Shown one piece after another: positions 24,635-34,053 of a stretch of DNA of 64,000 nt. The notes below the pieces were generated by a model. It was not told the DNA's origin, searched no databases, and worked only from the letters and a program-made list of their open reading frames with translations. Position numbers and translations under genes: made by a program. Each line of letters opens with the position of its first letter. Within the stretch, counting starts at the first letter, position 1. Source of the DNA: Corynebacterium efficiens YS-314 (GTDB lineage Bacteria; Actinomycetota; Actinomycetes; Mycobacteriales; Mycobacteriaceae); assembly GCF_000011305.1 (NCBI RefSeq), contig NC_004369.1, positions 186,001 through 250,000 on the forward strand, read 5' to 3'.

Positions 24635-27043
24635 GTGGCAAAACTGCTATTCAGGTTGGGCAGGTGGTCCTACAACCGCAAGTGGATCGTCATTTCCGCG
24701 TGGTTGGTGATCCTGGCCATCGTCGCCGGCCTGGCACTGTCACTGCAGCGTGGGTTCACCAACACCTTCACCATCGAGGACACCCCGTCGATCGACGCGA
24801 CCGTGTCGCTGGTGGAGAATTTCCCCGACCAACCCAACCCCGTCACCGCAGCCGGCATCAACGTGGTCTTCCAGGCGCCCGAGGGCATGACGCTGGAACA
24901 TCCGGAGATGAGGGAGGCGGTGGATGTGGTCGTCGACACGCTCCGGGAGAACCTCGGGGACGAGATGACCGGCACCGAGCGCTTCGGCAACCCGGTGGAG
25001 GTCTCGCCCGCGCTCGAGGAACAGATCGTCGCGCAGATGACGGAGATGGGGCTGCCGGAGGAATCGGCCATCGAGGACGCCGCCAACTTGAGGATGCTCA
25101 GCGAGGATGCCCGTATCGGCTACACCACCTTCAACATCGATGTCCCGGGCCCTGAATATGTCGACGACAACCACCGGGCCGCCATCAACGATGCACTGGA
25201 CAAGGGCCGTGACCTGGGCGTCCGCGTGGAGGCCGGTGGCCCCGGATTCGGTGATCCCATCCAGATCAAGACCACCAGTGAGATCATCGGCATCGGCATC
25301 GCCTTCATCGTCCTGATCTTCACCTTCGGCTCCCTGGTGGCCGCGGGCCTGCCGCTGCTCACCGCGGTCATCGGTGTGGGTATCGGTGCGCTGTCGATCG
25401 TGCTGGCCACCGCCTTCATGGAACTGAACAACATCACCCCGGTGCTGGCCGTCATGATCGGTCTGGCGGTTGGTATCGATTACGCGCTGTTCATCCTGTC
25501 CCGCTACCGCGCCGAATATAAACGCATGCCCCGGGCAGAGGCCGCCGGCATGGCGGTGGGCACCGCGGGGTCCGCCGTCGTCTTCGCTGGCGCGACCGTG
25601 ATCATCGCGCTGGTGGCCCTGGCCATCGCCGACATCGGCTTCCTCACCGTCATGGGTGTCTCCGCGGCGTTCACCGTCCTAATCGCAGTGCTGATCGCCA
25701 TCACCTTCATCCCCGCGCTGCTGGGTGTGCTCGGTGGGCGGGCATTCAAGGGCAAGATCCCCGGCATCGGTGGCAACCCAACCCCACGTCAGACCTGGGA
25801 GCAGGTACTGAGCCGCCGCTCCAAGGGACGCATCTGGGTCACCTTCGTGCAGAAGGTGCCCGGCCTGGTGGTGGCCGTGGTGGTGCTGGGTCTGGGCGCG
25901 CTGTCCATCCCCGTGACCAACCTGGAGCTCGCGCTGCCGTCGGACTCAACCTCCAACATCGACACCACCCAGCGCCAGTCCGCCGAACTCATGGCCGAGG
26001 GCTTCGGGGCGGGCGTGAACGCGCCGTTCCTGGTGGTGGTGGATGCGCATGACGTCAACCCCGATGCGCTGGCGCTGCAGCCCCTGATCAACGTCCAGGA
26101 CGTCGGCGACCCCGACTTCGACCGCGGGGCGGCCGCCCGCTTTGCGACGTTCCTCTATGTCACCCAGACCTATGACTCCAACCTGGATGTCAAAAACGCC
26201 CAGATCATCGCCGTCAACGACGACGCCACCGCAGCACAGGTCCTGGTCACCCCCTTCACCGGCCCGGCTGACCCCGCCACCACCGACCTGCTGCATGTCC
26301 TGCGCACCCAGGAGATCCAGATGGAGGACGCCACCGGTGTGGAACTGGGCACCACCGGCCTGACCGCGGTGCAGCAGGACATCACCGAACAGCTTGAAGG
26401 TGCCATGCCCGTCTACCTCGCCGTGGTCGTGGGACTGGCGATCTTTCTGCTCATCCTGGTGTTCCGCTCCCTCATGGTCCCGCTGGTCGCGGGCCTGGGT
26501 TTCCTGCTGTCCGTGGGTGCCGCCTTCGGTGTGACGGTGCTGTTCTGGCAGGAGGGCCTATGGGGCATCGTGAACACGCCCGGCCCGCTGATCTCCTTCA
26601 TGCCGATCTTCCTCATCGGTGTCACCTTCGGCCTGGCCATGGACTACCAGGTGTTCCTGGTAACCCGCATGCGCGAGCACTACTCCCACCACAACGGCCG
26701 CGGAATGCCCGGATCGAAGTACAGCGCGGTCGACCAGTCCGTCATCGAGGGCTACACCCAGGGCTCCCGCGTGGTCACCGCCGCCGCCCTGATCATGATC
26801 GCCGTGTTCGTGGCCTTCATCGACCAGCCGCTGCCCTTCATCAAGGTCTTCGGCTTCGCCCTCGGTGTGGGTGTGTTCTTCGATGCCTTCTTCATCCGCA
26901 TGGCGCTGGTGCCGGCGTCGATGTTCCTCATGGGACGGGCCACCTGGTGGATGCCCCGCTGGCTGGACCGCATCCTTCCGAGCCTGGATGTGGAGGGCTC
27001 CGCACTGGAAAGGGAATGGGAGCGCAGCCAGGTCAGGCAGTAG
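24635..27043 (+). CDS. MmpL-family RND lipid transporter
   Basis: An 802-residue protein with the MmpL layout: helix 1, a periplasmic domain, helices 2-6 with GLAVGIDYALFILSRYRAEY near residue 275, a second periplasmic domain, then helices 8-12 with GVTFGLAMDYQVFLVTRMREHY near 665. Both Asp-Tyr pairs of the proton relay are intact. Corynebacterial MmpL (CmpL) proteins export trehalose monocorynomycolate; this may be CmpL1, which I cannot prove. GTG 24635 follows AGAGGAGA; the frame is open 97 codons further up without family-like sequence. The 310-bp gap before it shows nothing else. Confidence 0.88.
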   Translation: MAKLLFRLGRWSYNRKWIVISAWLVILAIVAGLALSLQRGFTNTFTIEDTPSIDATVSLVENFPDQPNPVTAAGINVVFQAPEGMTLEHPEMREAVDVVVDTLRENLGDEMTGTERFGNPVEVSPALEEQIVAQMTEMGLPEESAIEDAANLRMLSEDARIGYTTFNIDVPGPEYVDDNHRAAINDALDKGRDLGVRVEAGGPGFGDPIQIKTTSEIIGIGIAFIVLIFTFGSLVAAGLPLLTAVIGVGIGALSIVLATAFMELNNITPVLAVMIGLAVGIDYALFILSRYRAEYKRMPRAEAAGMAVGTAGSAVVFAGATVIIALVALAIADIGFLTVMGVSAAFTVLIAVLIAITFIPALLGVLGGRAFKGKIPGIGGNPTPRQTWEQVLSRRSKGRIWVTFVQKVPGLVVAVVVLGLGALSIPVTNLELALPSDSTSNIDTTQRQSAELMAEGFGAGVNAPFLVVVDAHDVNPDALALQPLINVQDVGDPDFDRGAAARFATFLYVTQTYDSNLDVKNAQIIAVNDDATAAQVLVTPFTGPADPATTDLLHVLRTQEIQMEDATGVELGTTGLTAVQQDITEQLEGAMPVYLAVVVGLAIFLLILVFRSLMVPLVAGLGFLLSVGAAFGVTVLFWQEGLWGIVNTPGPLISFMPIFLIGVTFGLAMDYQVFLVTRMREHYSHHNGRGMPGSKYSAVDQSVIEGYTQGSRVVTAAALIMIAVFVAFIDQPLPFIKVFGFALGVGVFFDAFFIRMALVPASMFLMGRATWWMPRWLDRILPSLDVEGSALEREWERSQVRQ

Positions 27044-27046
27044 AGT
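27041..27046 (+). promoter_or_regulatory. -10 box TAGAGT of tgt, overlapping the mmpL stop codon
   Basis: TAGAGT begins with the TAG stop of the MmpL gene and precedes ATG 27055 by 8 nt. Confidence 0.5.
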
Positions 27047-27054
27047 GGACAACC

Positions 27055-28320
27055 ATGTCTGCGGAAAAAACCGATCTCTCGTTCACGCTCCACAACCAGC
27101 TGGACGACCCAGCCCCCGGAAAACACGGGCGCACCGGCACCATCCACACCCCCCATGGTGACATCCACACCCCGGCCTTCATCCCGGTGGCCACCAAGGC
27201 GACCGTCAAGACCCTGACCCCGGAACAGATCCGCGAAACCGGCGCCCAGGCGATCCTGTCCAACGCCTACCACCTCTACCTCCAGCCCGGCCCCGACATC
27301 GTCGACGAGGCCGGTGGCGTGTCCGCCTTCGAGAACTGGCACGGACCCACCTACACCGACTCCGGTGGCTTCCAGGTCATGAGCCTGGGCTCGGGATTCA
27401 AGAAGGTCCTGGCCATGGACACCACCAACCTCACCCGCGAGGACATCAAGGCCGCCAACAAGGAACGCATGGCACATGTCGACGATGACGGAGTGGACTT
27501 CAAATCCTTCATCGACGGTTCCAAACACCGCTTCACGCCCGAGGTGAGCATGCAGATCCAACATCAGCTCGGCGCCGACATCATCTTCGCCTTCGACGAA
27601 CTCACCACCCTCATCGACACCTACGACTACCAGGTCGAGTCCGTGGAACGCACCCGCCGCTGGGCGCAGCGCTGCCTGCTGGAACACGAACGCCTGACGC
27701 AGGAACGGGCGGACAAGCCACTGCAGTCACTCTGGGGCGTGGTGCAGGGCGCGCAGTACGAGGACCTTCGTCGACAAGCGGTGCACGGCCTGCTCGAGCT
27801 CGACCGCGAGGCAGCCGACGAGGGCCGCCGCGGTTTCGGTGGCTTCGGCATCGGCGGCGCCCTGGAGAAGGAGAACCTGGGCACCATCGTCGGCTGGGTC
27901 TGCGACGAACTCCCCGACGACAAACCCCGCCACCTGCTGGGCATCTCCGAACCCGACGACCTCTTCGTGGCCATCGAAGCCGGCGCCGACACCTTCGACT
28001 GTGTCGCCCCCACCCGCCTCGGCCGCCGCGGTGGCGTCTACACCCTCGACGGACGCCTCAACCTGGGCAGCTCCCGCTTCAAACGCGATTTCCGACCCAT
28101 CGACGAGGAAGTCGGCGGCTACGTCAGCCAGAACTACACCCGCGCCTACATCCAGCACCTGCTCAAAGCCAAGGAATTCCTCGCCGGCACCCTGTGCACC
28201 ATGCACAACCTGCACTTCATGATCAAGCTTGTCGACGACATCCGCACCTCCATCGACAACGGCACCTACCACGAGTTCAAAGCCGAATTCCTCGGCAGGT
28301 ACTACGCCGGGAAGAGGTAG
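27055..28320 (+). CDS. tgt: tRNA-guanine transglycosylase Tgt without the zinc cysteines
   Basis: A 421-residue TIM-barrel enzyme that exchanges G34 for a 7-deazaguanine base in Asp, Asn, His and Tyr tRNAs. Catalytic residues are present: Asp102 (TDSGGFQVMS), Asp181 (AFDEL) and the nucleophile Asp315 (FDCVAPTR). The usual zinc motif CxCx2C near the C-terminus reads EEVGGYVSQN, with Val353, Gly355 and Ser358 for the three Cys; only His384 remains. The pocket segment normally GGLAVGE is GGALEKE (268-274). The adjacent yhhQ-like and gluQ genes suggest a queuosine salvage role. Confidence 0.9.
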   Translation: MSAEKTDLSFTLHNQLDDPAPGKHGRTGTIHTPHGDIHTPAFIPVATKATVKTLTPEQIRETGAQAILSNAYHLYLQPGPDIVDEAGGVSAFENWHGPTYTDSGGFQVMSLGSGFKKVLAMDTTNLTREDIKAANKERMAHVDDDGVDFKSFIDGSKHRFTPEVSMQIQHQLGADIIFAFDELTTLIDTYDYQVESVERTRRWAQRCLLEHERLTQERADKPLQSLWGVVQGAQYEDLRRQAVHGLLELDREAADEGRRGFGGFGIGGALEKENLGTIVGWVCDELPDDKPRHLLGISEPDDLFVAIEAGADTFDCVAPTRLGRRGGVYTLDGRLNLGSSRFKRDFRPIDEEVGGYVSQNYTRAYIQHLLKAKEFLAGTLCTMHNLHFMIKLVDDIRTSIDNGTYHEFKAEFLGRYYAGKR

Positions 28321-28333
28321 ATGGCGCTGCAGT

Positions 28334-28740
28334 GAGCACAACCGTGCCACCTTGGGCGGGAAACTGTCGGTTCCGCGGGGGAGTTGACACGGTTGTGCTC
28401 GTGTTGGGGCTCCGGGGCACCGAATTGCTGGCTGGGCCGGCGCTCGGTGCATAACCATGCCACCTTGGCCGCGGAACGGTCCTTTTCAGGGTGGAGTTGG
28501 CATGGTTGTGCTCGTTTCGGGGTTCTGGCGGGCCGAAATTCCGGTCATACCGGCACCGTGCTGCACAACCGTGCCACCTTGGGCGGGAGACTGTCGGTTC
28601 CGCGGGGGAGTTGGCATGGTTGTGTTCGTCTCGGGGTTCTGTGGCGCCCAATTGCTGACTGCACCGGTATTCCGCGCATAACCGTGCCAACTAGCGCTGG
28701 GAACGGCCCATTCCACGGGGAAGTTGGCACCCTTTTGCAC
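28334..28740. repeat. Cluster C: four 67-bp palindromic repeats at a 113-bp period
   Basis: Units at 28334-28400, 28447-28513, 28561-28627 and 28674-28740. The spacers (46, 47 and 46 bp) are related to each other (each has GGGG near the start and CCGG near the end), so the true repeat here is 113-114 bp. The last unit ends with the alternative right arm GGCACCCTTTTGCAC. The cluster starts 13 bp after the tgt stop and fills the 462-bp gap to the convergent yhhQ-like gene. No gene or T-tailed terminator is visible there. Confidence 0.9.
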
Positions 28741-28782
28741 GGCAACTTCCCGCACGGTAACCTCCCGCCCAACCCCGACAGC

Positions 28783-29508
28783 TCAGTGCGTGCCGTATCC
28801 CTCGCGGCGTTTGACCCAGGCAATCACGGCGTAGGTGACGGGGAGCAGCACGACCTCGATGAGAGTCTTCCAGAGGAAACCGACCATGACGTAGTTGATG
28901 AAGTCGCCAGCTGTCGCGATACCGATGACGGGGGCGGCGATGGCGCAGAAGAGCAGGGTGTCACCGAATTCACCGACAACGGTGGATCCGAGCAGGCGCG
29001 CCCAGAGGCCTTTTTCACCGGTGCGTTTCTTGATCGCGACCAGGACATAGGCGTTGAGGAGCTGGCCGACGACATATCCTGCCAGGGATGCGAGCACGAT
29101 CTGCGGGATGAGGCCGAGGGTGGCTTCGAAGGATTCCTGGCCGTCCCAGAAGCTGGCGGCGGGCAGCCAGATGGCGATGTAGAAGGAGACGACGGCGATG
29201 ATGGTGACCAGGAAGCCGGTCATGATGGCGCGTCGGGTGGCTTTGAGTCCGTAGCATTCAGCGAGGACATCGCCGATGATGTACGCGGCGGGGAAGAGGA
29301 AGAAGGCGCCGTCGGTGATCAGCGGGCCGATTTCAACGCCCTTGGAGGCGGTGATGTTGGAGATCAGGAAAATCGCGGTGAACAGTGCGACCAGAACGGG
29401 GTACAGGCTGGCCTGCACGGGGATGAACTGGGCTTTACCGGACGTGGGGGTTGCTGCGGCAACTGCCACGCCCTGCCCAGGCGTGTGTGTATCGTTGTCA
29501 TTTTTCAC
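28783..29508 (-). CDS. yhhQ: YhhQ/VUT-1 family transporter, probably for a queuosine precursor
   Basis: A 241-residue protein with six membrane helices. The family motifs ISNITASKGVEIGPL (near residue 50), AYIIGDVLAECYGLKATRRAI (near 76) and STVVGEFGDTLLFCAIA (near 175) match DUF165. E. coli YhhQ imports preQ0/preQ1. Its place between tgt and gluQ supports uptake of a queuosine precursor (inference). I start it at GTG 29508, which has AAGGTGG upstream. It is convergent with tgt and divergent from gluQ. Confidence 0.85.
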   Translation of the reverse strand: MKNDNDTHTPGQGVAVAAATPTSGKAQFIPVQASLYPVLVALFTAIFLISNITASKGVEIGPLITDGAFFLFPAAYIIGDVLAECYGLKATRRAIMTGFLVTIIAVVSFYIAIWLPAASFWDGQESFEATLGLIPQIVLASLAGYVVGQLLNAYVLVAIKKRTGEKGLWARLLGSTVVGEFGDTLLFCAIAAPVIGIATAGDFINYVMVGFLWKTLIEVVLLPVTYAVIAWVKRREGYGTH

Positions 29509-29595
29509 GTCCACCACCTTAAACCGCGGGGTAACTGTTGCTGAAATGCGGGATGGACACCGGTTCCATCCGAACCCCATCCGGCCTGTCACGGT

Positions 29596-29601
29596 TAATG
29601 T
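29596..29601 (+). promoter_or_regulatory. -10 box TAATGT of gluQ
   Basis: TAATGT precedes ATG 29609 by 7 nt. The 100-bp divergent region shared with the yhhQ-like gene shows no preQ1-type riboswitch that I recognise. Confidence 0.6.
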
Positions 29602-29608
29602 GTAGTCC

Positions 29609-30529
29609 ATGGCCGGAAGATATGCTCCCTCACCGAGTGGTGATCTCCACTTCGGTAACCTCCGTACCGCCCTGCTGGCGTGGGTGTTCGCTCGCCACGA
29701 CGGTCGGGATTTCCTCATGCGCGTCGAGGACATCGATGAGCAGCGTTCCACGATGGAATCAGCGGAGCGTCAGCTGTCAGATCTGTCCATGTTGGGGCTG
29801 GACTGGGATGGCGATGTGCTTTATCAATCGTCCCGCCATGATGCCTACCGTGCTGCGATCGCCCAGCTGGATACGTATGAGTGTTACTGTTCGCGGCGTG
29901 ATATCCAGGAGGCTTCCCGCGCGCCGCATGCGAAGCCGGGGATGTATCCGGGGACCTGCCGGGAACTGACCCCGGGGCAGCGCGCTGAGCGTCGTGCCGG
30001 GCTGGCTGCCCAGAATCGTCACCCGGCGATTCGTCTTCGCGCGGAGGTGGACAGTTTCACCGTCGTCGACCGTCTGCGCGGTGAGGTGACCGGCGACGTG
30101 GATGATTTCATCCTGTTGCGCGGTGGGCAGGAACCGGGTTGGGCATACAATCTCGCTGTGGTGGTCGATGATGCCTTCCAGGGCGTTGACCAGGTTGTCC
30201 GTGGCGACGACCTGCTTGATTCCGTCGCCCGCCAGGCGTACCTCTGCACGCTGCTGGGCGCCGCGATCCCGGAGTACGTCCACGTGCCCCTGGTCCTTAA
30301 CGCGCGCGGTCAGCGGCTGGCCAAGCGCGACGGGGCGGTCACCCTCCGTGAGATGCTTGTCGACGCCCCCCTCACCCACATCATCTCCTCCCTCGCAGCC
30401 TCACTCGGCTACGAGGGGATCTCCACCCCGGTGGAACTGCTGGCGGTGTTCGATCCCGGGGCACTGTCGTTGGAACCCTTCATCTTCACCGGTCTTAACG
30501 GATCCGCAACTGACAGGATGGATAAATGA
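29609..30529 (+). CDS. gluQ: glutamyl-Q tRNA(Asp) synthetase
   Basis: A 306-residue truncated glutamyl-tRNA synthetase without an anticodon-binding domain. It has the HIGH-type motif [13 protein letters not shown] near residue 6, a zinc site of the GluQ type (CYCSRRDI ... MYPGTC, residues about 93-117) and [10 protein letters not shown] in place of KMSKS. It attaches glutamate to queuosine in tRNA-Asp, so the cell presumably makes Q-containing tRNA with the nearby Tgt. The start is leaderless; the stop overlaps the next ATG (ATGA). Confidence 0.93.
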   Translation: MAGRYAPSPSGDLHFGNLRTALLAWVFARHDGRDFLMRVEDIDEQRSTMESAERQLSDLSMLGLDWDGDVLYQSSRHDAYRAAIAQLDTYECYCSRRDIQEASRAPHAKPGMYPGTCRELTPGQRAERRAGLAAQNRHPAIRLRAEVDSFTVVDRLRGEVTGDVDDFILLRGGQEPGWAYNLAVVVDDAFQGVDQVVRGDDLLDSVARQAYLCTLLGAAIPEYVHVPLVLNARGQRLAKRDGAVTLREMLVDAPLTHIISSLAASLGYEGISTPVELLAVFDPGALSLEPFIFTGLNGSATDRMDK

Positions 30530-31863
30530 GCGTGTGGTTGAGCGCCGTGCTGGTGCTGGTGTTCGTCCTCATCGGTGGGGTGTTTGCCGCAACGGAGATG
30601 GCCCTGGTGAGTCTGCGTGAGTCGCAGATCAGGCGTCTGGAACGATCGAAGGGCGCAGGCCGGACGGTGGCGGGACTGGCCCGAGATTCGGGGTTGTTCC
30701 TCTCCGCGGTGCAGATCGGGGTGACGTTTGCCGGTTTCTTCTCCTCGGCGTTCGGTGCCTCGACGATTGCCCCGCAGCTGACCCCGGTGCTGCAGGGGTG
30801 GGGTGTGCCCGGGGATGTGGCCGGGGTGATCTCCCTGGTGGTGCTCACCCTCATCGTGTCGTATCTGTCGTTGGTGCTCGGTGAGCTCGTTCCGAAGCGT
30901 ATCGCCATGCAGAAGGCGGAGCGGGTGTCGCTGATCGTCGCCCCGCCCCTGAACATCTTCGCCCGGTTGATGCGCCCGGTGATCTGGTTGATCAACGGCT
31001 CCTCCAATCTGCTGCTCCGGCTGCTCGGGTTCGATCCGGATGCCCGGACCGAGGACATGACCGAGGAGGAGGTGGTGGAGATCGTCACCTCCTTTGAGGG
31101 CTTTGAACAGGGGGAGCGGGAGATCGTCGCGGATGTCTTCGAGGCGAATGACCGCCTGGTCACGGAGATCATGCGCCACCGCTCCGATGTGGTGGCCTTC
31201 GAGGCGTCGGAAAGCGTGGCGGAGGTGGTCGACGCCATCCGGAACCAGCCGTATTCCCGTTATCCGGTCTATGAGGAGACCATCGATGACACGATTGGTT
31301 TCATCCACGTCCGGGGCCTGTTGGAGGCCGCCACCAGGGGAGAGGGGGATCTGCCGCTGCGGGAGATCGCCCGCCCCATCCAGTATTTCCCCGGCACACT
31401 GCGTTTACCTGCAGCGATGCGTCAGATGCGGGCCAGTGGCAACCACATCGCCATGGTGGTGGATGAATACGGGGGCACCGATGGGCTGGTCACCCTGGAG
31501 GATCTGTTGGAGGAACTGGTCGGGGAGATCTGGGATGAGTACGACCGGGATGAGCACCGGGCGGTGATGCAGCTGCATGAATCCCAGTTGATGGATGCCA
31601 GCACCAACCTGGAGGATTTCGCCGATGTCTCCGGCATCCTGCTTCCCGAGGGCCCCTATGAGACGGTGGCGGGGTGGATCGTGATGAAGCTCGGGCGCCT
31701 GGGCCGGGTGGGTGATGTCGTGGAGATCCCCGCGGATTACACCATCGATGCCGAGGACGATGCGGGGGATATCCGGTACGAATTGGAGATCGCCGAGGTC
31801 AGGGGCAACCGGATCACCCGGGTGAAGCTGAGTAAGACAGACGGGCCACCCACCCAGGAATGA
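30526..31863 (+). CDS. CNNM/HlyC-type membrane protein with CBS domains
   Basis: A 445-residue protein: a DUF21 membrane part with three or four helices (residues 1-195, including [20 protein letters not shown]), a CBS pair (about 210-335, YSRYPVYEE and [26 protein letters not shown]) and a C-terminal CorC/HlyC domain. Such proteins are linked to Mg2+/divalent cation efflux or regulation. It is translationally coupled to gluQ by an ATGA overlap. Confidence 0.88.
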   Translation: MSVWLSAVLVLVFVLIGGVFAATEMALVSLRESQIRRLERSKGAGRTVAGLARDSGLFLSAVQIGVTFAGFFSSAFGASTIAPQLTPVLQGWGVPGDVAGVISLVVLTLIVSYLSLVLGELVPKRIAMQKAERVSLIVAPPLNIFARLMRPVIWLINGSSNLLLRLLGFDPDARTEDMTEEEVVEIVTSFEGFEQGEREIVADVFEANDRLVTEIMRHRSDVVAFEASESVAEVVDAIRNQPYSRYPVYEETIDDTIGFIHVRGLLEAATRGEGDLPLREIARPIQYFPGTLRLPAAMRQMRASGNHIAMVVDEYGGTDGLVTLEDLLEELVGEIWDEYDRDEHRAVMQLHESQLMDASTNLEDFADVSGILLPEGPYETVAGWIVMKLGRLGRVGDVVEIPADYTIDAEDDAGDIRYELEIAEVRGNRITRVKLSKTDGPPTQE

Positions 31864-31881
31864 CCCCCTGCCCTCACTCAG

Positions 31882-32784
31882 CTATGTCAAGGACATCCCC
31901 ATGGGGATCAACCCATCGGGGGCATCATTGTTGTAGGGCTCAATGCTCGTGAAGTCGTGCCGGTAACACATGTCACGCACCATTTCCATCTCCGGCATGA
32001 GGCTCAAGACAACCTGCCGGTATCCGACTGCCCGGGCGGTGTCCACTGCCTTGTCCACCAACTGCGATGCCAGGCCGTAGCCCCGCGCGTCGGGCTGGAC
32101 GTACAGTCTCGTGATCTCGGCGGTGGCGGGGGAGTGGGGCTTGAGCGCGAGTAGGGCCACCGGGGCGTCGTCAAGCAGCGTTAACAGCAACCGACCGCCG
32201 GGTGGCGCGTAGAGCGCGCCCGGGTCCGCCAGCTCCGCCTCTGTCTGTTCGATGTCCATGAACTTCCGTGTCACGCGGCTATCCCACAGGAGGGAATCGA
32301 TATGTTCGTGGAGCAACCTGGTCACATCCCGCAGGCGGTCATGCCCGTCCACGATCTGGACATCCCGGGTGGCCCAGTCCTCCTCGAGCCCGAGCCAGCG
32401 TTCGAAGAGCGCGAGGCCTTTCCCGCTGGCGAACATCCTCGCCCAGTCATCCCCGCCGAACCGGTCCATGCGGCTGACGTGGATGAGGGTCTTCCGGGTA
32501 TCCACGATGTTGAGATCCAGCGGCCGGTCCGGGTTGAGGTTCTCGTAGAGGTCACGGTACTCGATGCTGTTGAGGGCATCGTAGATGATCAACCCGTGGT
32601 CATACAGCACACGCATGGCATCCATCTGCGCCCGCGTCATCACCACGAAACCGAAAGTGATCGGCCCATTCTCCTCGGCACGGTCACCGCCTTGCCAGTT
32701 CACAGCCGGGCGGCCCTCCTCCCGGAGTCGGGAGACCACATCTCGCAGGGCGGTGAGTTTATCCTCGGGTTTGTCTTCCTTCAT
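31882..32784 (-). CDS. GNAT acetyltransferase with an extra N-terminal domain
   Basis: A 300-residue protein. The C-terminal half (about 185-300) is a GNAT domain: ALLALKPHSPATAEITRLYVQPDARGYGLASQLVDKAV contains the acetyl-CoA loop. The N-terminal 150 residues (ITFGFVVMTRAQMDAMRVLYDHGLIIYDALN) are a separate domain that I cannot assign with confidence. The substrate is unknown. AGGAG precedes ATG 32784, and the gene lies 5 bp after the SDR gene on the same strand. Confidence 0.75.
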   Translation of the reverse strand: MKEDKPEDKLTALRDVVSRLREEGRPAVNWQGGDRAEENGPITFGFVVMTRAQMDAMRVLYDHGLIIYDALNSIEYRDLYENLNPDRPLDLNIVDTRKTLIHVSRMDRFGGDDWARMFASGKGLALFERWLGLEEDWATRDVQIVDGHDRLRDVTRLLHEHIDSLLWDSRVTRKFMDIEQTEAELADPGALYAPPGGRLLLTLLDDAPVALLALKPHSPATAEITRLYVQPDARGYGLASQLVDKAVDTARAVGYRQVVLSLMPEMEMVRDMCYRHDFTSIEPYNNDAPDGLIPMGMSLT

Positions 32785-32789
32785 TGCTC

Positions 32790-33623
32790 CTACCCTTCAG
32801 GCCACTCCACCTCCAGTGACGCAGCCATGTCGTCGAACACCCGGCGTGCCACATCGAGGTCGTGGGCAATAGCGCGCTGACGTCCCGGGCGTCGTTTCTC
32901 ATCGTAGTAGCGCCCTGATTCCCAATGGATGCCCGGTACACCGGCGATGTGGTACGCCAGGTTCTCGCCACCGAACTCTGGTGTGGAGAAGAATCGGGAC
33001 ACCGGGCTCTGGAACATCCTGCCCAGCAATCCGGCGTCCTCCTGCCCGAAGTTGGAGGAGATGATGCCGGGGTGGAAGGCCACGGCGTTCATCCCGGCAG
33101 AATGGTAGCGGCGGTGTAGTTCCTTGGTGAACAGGATATTGCCCAGTTTGGCGTTGCCGTAGGCGCGGTCGGAGGTGAACCCCTTGAAGGTGTTGGGGTC
33201 GGATTCGTCGAATTTGGCGAACAGCGCCCCGTTGGAGGAGGTTGCCACCACGGATGCCCTCGATTCGAGCAGGACGGGCATGAGCAGGTTGGTGAGCAGA
33301 TAGGGGGCGACCACATTGATCTGCCAGGTCAGTTCGAAACCGTCGACGGTTTTCTTCGGGCCTGCGAAGATACCGCCGGCGTTGTTGGCGAGCACGTCGA
33401 TGCGGTCCAGCGCGGCGAGCTCACCGGCGAGGCGGCGGACCTGGTCGAGGTCGGCGTAGTCGGCCGTGTGCCACTCGGCGTCGAGCTGCTTTGCGACGCC
33501 CTCTGTCTTCCCCGGATTTCTCCCCACCAGAACGAGACGATCCTCAGGGCAGGCGGTGCTGATGATGCGGGCGGCAGCCGCACCGATGCCATCGGAGGCA
33601 CCTGTGATCACGATAGTTTTCAT
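32790..33623 (-). CDS. short-chain dehydrogenase/reductase (retinol dehydrogenase-like)
   Basis: A 277-residue SDR with the cofactor loop TGASDGIGAAAARI (residues 7-20), NNAGG near 92, SSNGAL near 138 and the catalytic pair in YGNAKLGN near 167. The substrate is unknown. The frame stays open upstream to 33809, but ATG 33623 follows TATACT by 7 nt. It is probably co-transcribed with the downstream GNAT gene. Confidence 0.85.
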   Translation of the reverse strand: MKTIVITGASDGIGAAAARIISTACPEDRLVLVGRNPGKTEGVAKQLDAEWHTADYADLDQVRRLAGELAALDRIDVLANNAGGIFAGPKKTVDGFELTWQINVVAPYLLTNLLMPVLLESRASVVATSSNGALFAKFDESDPNTFKGFTSDRAYGNAKLGNILFTKELHRRYHSAGMNAVAFHPGIISSNFGQEDAGLLGRMFQSPVSRFFSTPEFGGENLAYHIAGVPGIHWESGRYYDEKRRPGRQRAIAHDLDVARRVFDDMAASLEVEWPEG

Positions 33624-33630
33624 GGGCGCG

Positions 33631-33636
33631 AGTATA
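33631..33636 (-). promoter_or_regulatory. -10 box TATACT of the SDR gene
   Basis: On the minus strand TATACT precedes ATG 33623 by 7 nt. Confidence 0.6.
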
Positions 33637-33785
33637 GGGAAAATCCCCCTGGGGCCCTCGTGTTCAACACATCTCGGCGCTACACCCTGCACTGTGTCGA
33701 AAAAGTCGAACCCGACAGCCCCGAAAACGTGAAAAATTCGACACAACCCCACCCGCGGACCCGACCGGTGTGGAAATACAAAAGA

Positions 33786-33822
33786 ATCAACCCCCTCGGT
33801 GATTATCACCGAGGGGGTTGAT
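33786..33822 (-). terminator. Terminator of tRNA-Ser(GGA)
   Basis: A perfect 18-bp inverted repeat (ATCAACCCCCTCGGTGAT and its complement, 1-nt centre) is followed by TCTTTTG on the minus strand. Confidence 0.85.
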
Positions 33823-33830
33823 CCCTATTG

Positions 33831-33915
33831 CGGAGGATAGGGGATTTGAACCCCTGAGGGATTGCTCCCAACCCGCGTTCCAGGCGAGCGACATAGGCCG
33901 CTAGTCGAATCCTCC
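33831..33915 (-). tRNA. tRNA-Ser (anticodon GGA)
   Basis: Minus-strand GGAGGAT/ATCCTCC acceptor stem, anticodon arm CTCGC-CTGGAAC-GCGGG with GGA, long variable arm, T-arm GGGGTTCAAATCCCC; discriminator G. It is the fourth Ser tRNA isoacceptor in the window. Confidence 0.96.
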
Positions 33916-34053
33916 AGCAGAACATCACAACACATGGTTGTTTCGTTCTGGGAATAGCGTACACAAAAGCCTTGGTCCATGCCAAATCGCCAGTTCAACC
34001 CACATATGGCCCCCTGGTTAGCGTTTTCCGCCCCGAGTCCGCTAATGTTGTGG

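Noticed and set aside
29509..29608. preQ1 riboswitch between the yhhQ-like gene and gluQ
   Set aside because: No A-rich tail plus short stem of preQ1-I, and no preQ1-II or III arrangement that I can recognise.
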